NCBI GenBank assembly: GCA_002224055.1
Contig: AZLU01000076.1
Location: 62,001-126,000, forward strand
From: Pezizomycotina sp. ARF18
Lineage: Eukaryota > Ascomycota
Length of the DNA: 64,000 nucleotides
Reading direction: 5' to 3'
Of this stretch, positions 56,780 to 64,000 are shown one piece after another. The number at the start of each line of letters is the position of its first letter. The stretch's first letter is position 1. The notes beneath the pieces are model-generated. The model ran no database searches, was not told where the DNA came from, and worked only from the letters and a program-made list of their open reading frames with translations. Position numbers and translations under genes: made by a program.

Positions 56780-59198
56780 GACGATCGGAGTTGGCAGCGA
56801 GGTTGTCTAGAGGCTGGATCTACTTAATAGTATAAAAGAGAACTGCGGTACGAAGAAATTACCGCGAGTATAGTTTAAAGTTGGTGAGGTGCCTTGAGTT
56901 CGGGAAAGATAAGAAGGGCAAGGAGACGATCTTAGGTCAAGGAAGAAGGAAGCTCACGAGAAAGAGAAGGAATGGAAAAGCAGCAGCTGGTTATTTATAC
57001 CTGCGTTTGGCTGTCCCAAAACTGAACTCTCAAGATCTTTTGTGTTTACCCTGACTTGAGCGAGCTCGCCGAATGCCAACTTTAGTCTTTCCATATGTTC
57101 GTGCGTTGCATGGTTGTAACTACGCTTTGGAAGAACTAAGGTGTGCTACGCAAATCTAGAGTAGTGCTCTAAACGTCACTTAGATATCTATGCGCTCAAA
57201 AGCGGCAGAAATGTCTCATTGCATCGACTTGCGTAAAGATTTTGGGGACCGGAGCCTTTGAAGCTATTTTATAAATACCGTACCGAAACCGAGTATTTTC
57301 GTACTTTTAACGTGTAAGTTCGCTTTAAAATTTGTTTCTTCTAGTAAAAATGTGGAAAGCAAAAAAAAATAGCTAAATTTCGGTTTGAAGTTTCTTTTCA
57401 ATGTATGATAAGTATTTAATTTTTTATTTTATCTATTTTAAGAAAGGTATTAGTAGTATAGCTATAATTTCATATAGTTCTAGTATAAATACGCTAGATA
57501 TTTCTAAAATTATACGTTTTCGAAGTATTTGAGAATTTATATATAATTTAAAACAAAGTAGCGACATTGTGTTGATGGGGCTATTTAGAAGAGAAATTGG
57601 GGTATTGAAGGTCCAACCATCACGAATGGCTGTGTCATGGCTGGCGTCCAACAAACCCACAGCCCACATCCCACACCTGCTTTTCTCCCAAGGAAAACAT
57701 TTTGGCATTCGTCCAGCCTTATATCCTGCATGCTAGGGAAGCCTATCTACCAAACTTCTTAACGAAACCAAGCCGGCCTCTTTACATTCGCGGTGCCGTG
57801 GGGAGTTCGGGCGGAGCTCCCATACCCCACTCCCGGTAACATGGACATGATAAGGCAGCTTTCGAGGCTTAGTAGCTTTAGCAGCGGGAGTGATTTTCAA
57901 GCCAAGCAAGAAAGGATAGACTCGGATATACTGCTCACTCTTTTTTCCGAACAAGTACGCTCGTTCTTAGCCTTATGAGTGATACTTTCGCAACCTATCA
58001 CGGTTGCGTGTTAATCGTTTAACATCTCTCACATCTCGGATTACTATGCGAACAAGCTCATTGTCCGAATTGTATGACGTAACAACACCTGCTTGCTCTT
58101 TCGTCACCTCTAACATGCTCTCCCATAGTAATATCATTTCTTTCGTTCTTCTTCGACCGACGGCATAACCGACGTTTTCAGGATTGAAACATGAGCTGCC
58201 AGGTTTCTTAAATTTGTTAGCTAATGTTTAGATCGCCCATTAAACTGGTGCCTTAAGCGATTCTCTCCGAATACGTTGCCTCTATGCATAGGGAAATGGA
58301 TCCTTCTTGTCGAAGCTAAAGCTCTCAAGCTCCATGATTCGCGTTACGAATATCGGATATCAAAGTCTCGAGACGGCAGTGTTTGATTATATTTCGATTC
58401 ATATTAACCTTCTGGTACCTATTTTACGCCGCCACCAGTGGTTGATAAGTTTACTCACGGCGCACTTATACAATGCCTATAAGTGAAAGGCCGAGTCGAT
58501 TACGTTCGAGGACGGCGAGCTCTGATTTACGCCATGTGTTTATGGGGGGAATCGCGCAATTACTCGGAGGGAAAGTCTCACAATATTGAGTCTCATAAGA
58601 AAAAAGCTGTACGCGATAGGCCAGCGATTTCGAATAGCTATTAAGCTACAAGGTGTATATATGAAGTACACTTCCTGCCTTATCTTGCCAGAAATCCTTT
58701 ATCATGCGCAGCTAATATATCTTAGTCTCTACTATGTTTGCTATTGTCGCTACTTACTTGCATCGACGGGTGTTCCTAGGGCTAAATTCCGGAGAAGTTC
58801 GGGAGTCCTTCCTCATAAACTTTCTTTTACATCTTAGTACACTGCTCTAGCCGGCCTATATCCGTGGCTGTGCTTCAGAAGTCAATAACTAGTGAGTTGT
58901 ATTATTAAGGATTTTGATATCTTGATTCGAGCGGTCGAACCATGATATCAGATTCCTTCGACATATATAGACTTGCAATGCCCAAGGTAATGTGGTCGCT
59001 AATTTATCGAGTCTTAAATGTGATAAGTTTGGAGCTACTTAACAAAACTGACGTTGTGTGGGGAAACGGGCTATTAAGTTTAAGCTCTGTGCTTCTTTTT
59101 TTCCCCATTTTTGGTTTTTCGGGAGTTGAACTGGGAGGTCTGTGCAACTGGGAGCATCGCATTGATTGGTTTGCTTTGAGCCTCTTTAAAAGTCTACG
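56780..59198. other. Intergenic, partly AT-rich
   Basis: The stretch 57340-57560 is AT-rich with stops in all frames, like a decayed repeat. Short frames at 57793-57978 and 58942-59208 (+) are unsupported; the second runs into the MITE-like element. Confidence 0.45.
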
Positions 59199-59487
59199 AC
59201 CGTATTAATTGGTGCTGAAGAGATTATTATAATATAAGAGACTATCTATATATAAGCAACGTCTCATACTTAAATCCCTAATAAGAGACTATAAAAAAAC
59301 TAGTAATAAATGTGACTTTATATTAATTTTCTTAATTTTTACAGATAAAATCTAATTATAACCCTGTGATAGTGTATAAACAAATACTCATAATATAAGC
59401 GATCACTGGTGTATAAGCACTAGGCTTAGCATTCGCCGCACCCCCAAATTATATAAGAGACTATACTTCGCCGCCAATTAATACGGT
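59199..59487. mobile_element. MITE-like non-coding element with 22-bp terminal inverted repeats
   Basis: Ends are inverted copies: ACCGTATTAATTGGTGCTGA (plus AG) on the left and, on the opposite strand at the right, ACCGTATTAATTGGCGGCGA (plus AG), 19 of 22 identical. The 289-bp interior is AT-rich, non-coding, and has three copies of ATAAGAGACTAT-type words (near 59233, 59282 and 59450). No clear target duplication flanks it; a TA pair stands a few bases outside each end, so a Tc1/mariner-type origin is possible. Size, inverted ends and lack of coding fit a MITE; the family is not identified. Confidence 0.5.
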
Positions 59488-60040
59488 AATTACATGCTTT
59501 TCAAGGGTTTCCTCTATCCAACAGGAAGCTAATATTACATAAAATCGGTCACATCGCTCCGCGACACCCGAAATATGGAGCCAGGTCCATAGTTACGCTT
59601 GATTTAGTTCGTACTCAATGGTTTCCGTTGCGGGTCCCCCTCTCAGACGTTGCTCTACATAGCAATGATTATTTGAATATGAAGGCGAACTTTCACTCTT
59701 CACCGTTACCGAAGGATCTTCTCAGAGAAGCCTAGCATTCCCTAAATGCCACTTTACTTAAGTCTAAGTAACGAACCTTATAATTAATTGCGCACCGTTG
59801 TTAGATATATACATAAGTGAGAAGATTTACAAGATGGGTTACCAGGTAATAGTGTATAATAGGGCAACATTAAATATCGGAAATGGTTAATGGTGTTCAA
59901 ACACCCTATCTACGCGAGAACGAACAAACTAAACAGAGACTATACATACGTGTTGAGAAAAATAAAGGAGCTCTAAAGGCCTCGCCGACGATACTTGGAT
60001 CGACTGGCACGTTTTCAACTTATGTGACTACGAATCAAAG
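59488..60040. other. Intergenic
   Basis: Nothing supported. Confidence 0.45.
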
Positions 60041-60573
60041 TTGACGAAGCCATTCCATCGGTTCCATTTTCTTTCTAATTCCCAATATTTAAATAAGTCT
60101 TTTTCCTCGCAGGTCCCGATATACTCTTGCTCTTATAGTACTCGAACCCGTCGTATACCGCCTCGCTCGGTCTCCGCTCCATCGGACCCCACCGTAACTG
60201 CCAATTCCCGCCCAGCTTGGGCCTTCCTTCGGATCATCCGCGGGGGAACATAGACGGGTACTACCTCCGTTGCTGTTATGCCGTATTTTCCCCTGAGTAC
60301 ATCTCTGATAGAGTCCCTCCGGCGTTTTTTTGTCAGCGGGTTCGGAGCTTCGGAGGTTGGTGAAGTCGAGACGGACGAGTCTGATTTGAAAGAGCTTTTG
60401 ACAAACTGCTTATGCTCGGTAATGGCGATTTGATCGAGATGGTTGGAAGGCGGGAGGATGGGGTACTTATCGGTGCTGGCTCGGGGGTTGTTTCTGATGC
60501 CGGCATAGGGAAGTTGTAGGGGAGCTTCTTGCTCGAAGGAGCGGATTCGTTAATTTCGTCATAAGCGGCTGTT
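60041..60573 (+). pseudogene. Unknown protein, broken by in-frame TAG codons
   Basis: One frame reads TRTRRIPPRSVSAPSDPTVT, ANSRPAWAFLRIIRGGT, TAG at 60251-60253, then continues in the same frame (TGTTSVAVMPYFPLSTSLIE, SLRRFFVSGFGASEVGEVET, DESDLKELLTNCLCS). A frame change near 60420 leads to NGDLIEMVGRREDGVLIGAG, VVSDAGIGKL, a second TAG (60514-60516) and GSFLLEGADSLISS, stop. Both TAGs would be CAG before a C-to-T change. Acidic, no signal peptide seen; 5' end not defined (a TCGCAG acceptor-like site lies near 60111). Family unknown. Confidence 0.35.
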
Positions 60574-60770
60574 TACTCTGGCGTTTTCGGAGGTGAAAAG
60601 GTTCTCCGTGACGTTTGACTGATACGTTTGACTTATAGCTATATGGATCTGTCTTTGCAAATTTTTTGTTATGGGATCTTGGAAATGTTATACGGATCTT
60701 GAGAACGTAGGATGACAGAAAATGTTTTTAAGGAGAGGAGGTTTACGGAAGAAGTGGACACACACTGAGT

Positions 60771-60779
60771 TATATAAAA
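60771..60779 (+). promoter_or_regulatory. TATA box
   Basis: TATATAAAA 88 nt upstream of the ATG at 60859. Confidence 0.4.
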
Positions 60780-60858
60780 TCCTTGACAAGCGCAGCGAAT
60801 AGCCTCGTAAAGCACCCCCAGGAACTGAACACAAACTCGTATAGAGAAGTGGAGATAA

Positions 60859-61074
60859 ATGTCTATTCCTCTTGATTCCTTAATATGCTTTCGTCTAGAC
60901 GTGGAGAACCCCCGCCGGCCTCGATCCCCATCTGAACACGGCAGTCAAAACGAGCGGAGGTATCGAAACGAGGACATCTTATTGGCCCACTCAGCGAGTG
61001 ATACGATCGTACCATGGCATGGGGAGCAAAGTGGGGAGCTAAGGACACGATTTCGCTCTGTTTATCTCGACTGA
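60859..61074 (+). CDS. Small hypothetical protein
   Basis: 71 codons from an ATG in good context (GATAAATG) behind a TATA box at 60771. Starts MSIPLDSLICFRLDVENPRR, then a hydrophilic, Arg/Glu/Ser-rich body (HGSQNERRYRNEDILLAHSA) ending FRSVYLD. No signal peptide, no domain. The promoter spacing is what lifts it above the many chance frames; it could also be the first exon of a longer lost gene. Confidence 0.35.
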   Translation: MSIPLDSLICFRLDVENPRRPRSPSEHGSQNERRYRNEDILLAHSASDTIVPWHGEQSGELRTRFRSVYLD

Positions 61075-63035
61075 TTTTTTCATGACAGAAACGCAGGCTA
61101 AATAGCTGCCAACTACCGCAATTCCGGATAACCGAATGCGGAGAACATTTGCGTTGATCAGGAGTTCGGCTAGGAACAGGAAATTAATCTCGCAATTTGC
61201 GGTAAACATTATGAGAAAACGAAGGGAAAAAGTTGGCAGCCAATGAGACTAATGGATTCTATTATTCCTAACGATATTTTAGGTCTAAAAACGATATAAC
61301 CGATCTGACAGGAGCCGTGGGAGGAGACTTGGCATACCCAATCCTGCATTTCCGGTGTCCGAAAAGCTGAGATGAATCTGAACTAGAAGTTGTTTCAATA
61401 CCGTGGGGGTTCATGGTGAGGGATATGTTTTTTATAATATACTCGTAGAGAGGATTAACCTTGGACTTGGGGAAATACGGTTCCTGTTTTCCGAGGTTCG
61501 GAATTAGTCCATTGATAATGGATGGTTTAAATGAGGAGAGATAATACGTGTAAATTTGGTAACCGAGCATATAATATAGAGTCTAATGTGTTTACACAAA
61601 GTGGCCTTTCATCACGGATTAAAGAAACAGCTTGGTCGGGCAGGAGTCGTAGACTCGTATGGTCCTTCCTTGCAACCGTAATTACGTACGAGTATCTTCG
61701 GCCTTATTCCGCTTGTCTTTTTGGACATAACCGCCGCGGAAGTCCCTATTTTCGTCTCCGGGATTGTGGGTTCTTGTTAAATACTTGAGTACTTACCATA
61801 TCATCTAAGACTTAGCGCCAGCTGTTTCTTCTTCGTAGTATGTTTTTGGACATCTCCCTGCCGAATGAGATTACCCGGGTCCTCTCACTATAGGACGTTG
61901 CTGAGATTCTTCGGTAGGCATTTGTTTAGTTATTCTTCTTTAAGTAGCAGGAAACGAGTTATATCCCATCTGTCCAAGTACTAAAGTGTCTAAACTCGAT
62001 TATTTCGGGAGCGGTAAGTCAGGAAACAAACATTTCAAAGGAAAGCCTGTACATCTATTTGCAACAGACGTTTATGTCTCCCAGGTATCTTTGTTTTCTG
62101 AATACCACCTTATTTAAACTAAATGGAAGTTTTTTTTGTCTTTCAAATCGTACATACGGAGGAGATTCTCCGCTTTTTATTACGTTGTGCACTAAAGGTT
62201 GATGCTGCTGTGGATCATGAGGACCAAGTCGGCGCGGACAAATACACGACGGTAAAGATAGTAGTCTACATGGGATCCAGTATATAAATGATGCTTTGGA
62301 GCTCTGTCGCTAGCTTTCTCTCTCTCTCTTGTGCAGGATGGTATTTGTGTCTTGCGTAACACTCCCTGAATTGTTTGTGACCAGGTTAAATTGAAATACA
62401 GCGCACCTCAATGAATCAAGGCGTGTCGCACTTAATGAGACGGACAGCGTATCGATAATATTTCTGGGTATTTGACGGATGGCTTATACATGAAATAGAA
62501 TTTGCTAGACGGTGGTAGAATATCGCGTGGCGCATTAAGGGGATTAATATGCTACGAATCCGCGGTAGGCTCTGACTATACTTTTGTGTTGCATAACCCT
62601 TAGTGATGGGTACTCACTCGCGGAGTTTATATGAGACTAAAGCATTTCGTAAACACCATCGAAGGTGTTATGTTTTGCAATCCTAGACTGCTGACGTTAG
62701 TCGGCGAAGCGGTGACAACGGACTGCCACTTATTTCGCGCACAATACTCATTTACGATATTTGCGATGTGATCGGCCAGCCGGCCAAGAGTTTGCGATTC
62801 CAGGATTATAGAGCTGCTGACAGCTCCCTAAATGCCACTGCTTCTAGTGTAAGAGCGGATCGGGCGGAAATAGTTCACTACTGCGATTGTTTTGAGATCG
62901 TTCTGCCATAGTAGCAGTAAATAATTCCTACACGGGATATATGTGCAAGAATCCTCTATCTAATGTGCAAATAAAAACTATATGCTATGGCCGACCGACC
63001 TCAATTTGAATACTTCTACAATGATCGTGCTACGA
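61075..63035. other. Intergenic
   Basis: No supported gene or repeat in about 2 kb apart from a short CT run near 62315. Frames at 61268-61570 (-) and 61531-61788 (+) overlap end to end and lack support. Confidence 0.45.
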
Positions 63036-63043
63036 TATAAATA
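63036..63043 (+). promoter_or_regulatory. TATA box
   Basis: TATAAATA 111 nt upstream of the ATG at 63147. Confidence 0.5.
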
Positions 63044-63146
63044 GAGCTCTATATTCCTGGCCATGTACTGCAATATCCACTCTCTAACGCATACTCTATA
63101 TTCCTCCGAGTCCCCTAATATAATAATCAGCCACTACACAACAAAC

Positions 63147-63470
63147 ATGAAGCTCACAACCGCCACCGCCGTTATATCTCTTGCTTTCACCTCATCGTCC
63201 ATGCCTTTCCGCTCGAGCGCCGCGACGGTTGCGTCTGGATCGACGACGTCAGGTACTGCGCCAGCCAACACCAACACGACACCTTACAAACCCGCGATGG
63301 CTGCGTCTGGATCGAGGGTACGCTACTGCGCGAGCCAGCCTCACCGTCCTATCGGTAAATTGCAGGCCCGAAACGGCTGCGTTTTCGTACATGGAAAAGA
63401 GGTCTGCGCTGCTGGAGGCCTGACCAACTGCAGGCTCATAAACGGAGAGAAGATTTGCAAGCCATATTAG
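63147..63470 (+). CDS. Secreted protein of tandem two-Cys modules, with two hidden frame changes
   Basis: ATG 63147, preceded by a TATA box, gives a signal peptide (MKLTTATAVISLAFTSSSMP). The same frame stays open to TAG at 63470 (107 codons), but its middle (ATVASGSTTSGTAPANTN) is the wrong reading: the next frame from about 63220 encodes RDGCVWIDDVRYCASQ and RDGCVWIEG, which then returns to the first frame as VRYCASQ. The full product would be four modules: RDGCVWIDDVRYCASQ, RDGCVWIEG-VRYCASQ, RNGCVFVHGKEVCAAG and NCRLINGEKICKPY, each with two cysteines about eight or nine residues apart. Two opposite one-base changes (near 63218 and 63317) explain why the frame looks intact. Predicted extracellular; function unknown, effector or antimicrobial-type role possible. 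Confidence 0.65.
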   Translation: MKLTTATAVISLAFTSSSMPFRSSAATVASGSTTSGTAPANTNTTPYKPAMAASGSRVRYCASQPHRPIGKLQARNGCVFVHGKEVCAAGGLTNCRLINGEKICKPY

Positions 63471-64000
63471 GACGACTGTCTTTAGGCTAAGGGGAAGAAG
63501 ATTTGAGGTCTACTAGGCGGAGAGCATATCGATCCTTGATAAGGAAATAAGTTAAGGCAGGGCAGTGGACAGGACAACGGGGCTGTTGGCATCGCCCTTT
63601 GCAATTATCCTACGAGCGGTGGCTCCGAGGAGCCCTGAAGCATGTACTGTAGTATGATTAAATATAGCGCATAGCGCAAAGATGCAAACAAGAACTCCGT
63701 GATTCTGTCTTCATAAAAACCAACTTATATCTCCACCTCTGCGATGATGAATAGGTTTACGTACGCCACCCTGTAGACCGAATTTCCTGGCCTATTAGTA
63801 CTAGTATGAATGCCAGTGCCAGCTTTATATACCTTGCCTGACTCCACGCCACGAGCTTTATCCCCGCCACGTTATTGTCGTTTTTGACAATACTCTTGAT
63901 ACCAGCATGCGCCGCCCCCTCGGCCTTGGCGTCTCCATTAACATGCATTCTGACAATTTTGCGACCAAAGGCTGGGAAAGCTTACCTTAACCAGCTTAAG
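63471..64000. other. 3' flank, possible partial frame
   Basis: A minus-strand frame at 63948-63757 (63 codons; AGIKSIVKNDNNVAGIKLVA, then hydrophobic LALAFILVLIG) could be the end of a gene entering from beyond the window, but nothing else supports it. Confidence 0.3.

Noticed and set aside
1-64000. CRISPR arrays, rRNA, riboswitches, bacterial operons
   Set aside because: No regularly spaced repeats, no rRNA signature words, and gene structure is eukaryotic.

Overview
The window looks like gene-poor, accessory nuclear DNA of a filamentous ascomycete (Pezizomycotina; class not determinable by eye). Reasons: short introns of about 65-140 nt with GT...AG ends and CTAAC or TACTAAC branch sites, TATA boxes 50-160 nt upstream of starts, many small secreted or membrane proteins, and two families I recognise as filamentous-fungal: an M50-like membrane protease and an NTF2-like protein. 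No rRNA, tRNA, CRISPR, origin or intact transposon was seen.

Layout. 2.2-5.8 kb: three tandem, diverged copies of a small secreted (effector-like) gene sharing one phase-2 intron. 6.7-14.3 kb: five very small two-helix membrane-protein genes (6736+, 8590-, 11403-, 13465-, 13914+), all split by a phase-0 intron just before the second helix; an NTF2-like gene (9.3-10.1 kb) and a broken unknown gene (11.9-12.3 kb) lie among them. 15.1-16.0 kb: broken F-box-like gene. 16-19 kb: AT-rich, decayed DNA. 19.1-19.7 kb: truncated unknown gene. 20.6-21.4 kb: M50-like membrane protease. 25.8-26.6 and 33.7-34.5 kb: two intact, probably disordered hypothetical proteins in long empty surroundings. 35.7-36.5 kb: Ser/Gly-rich gene with a stop. 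37.7-39.0 kb: probable type I membrane protein. 41.2-42.7 kb: divergent pair of broken genes. 46.4-48.5 kb: H-type lectin protein with three repeats and a C-terminal membrane segment. 53.7-56.8 kb: two broken secreted-protein genes flanking a Cys-rich GPI-type protein. 59.2-59.5 kb: MITE-like element. 60.0-61.1 kb: a broken and a tiny gene. 63.1-63.5 kb: secreted protein built from tandem two-Cys modules.

Most products are predicted to be secreted, surface or membrane proteins, so the block reads as a lineage-specific secretome/membrane neighbourhood with only two widely conserved genes. A striking general feature is that nearly every recognisable gene, including the conserved M50 and NTF2 genes, carries one-base frame changes, several next to homopolymers, and several have a single in-frame TAG or TGA where CAG or CGA would continue the frame. 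The first pattern suggests uncorrected long-read indels; the second suggests real C-to-T decay (RIP-like). The sequence alone cannot separate the two, so entries marked disrupted should be checked against reads or RNA before being called pseudogenes.
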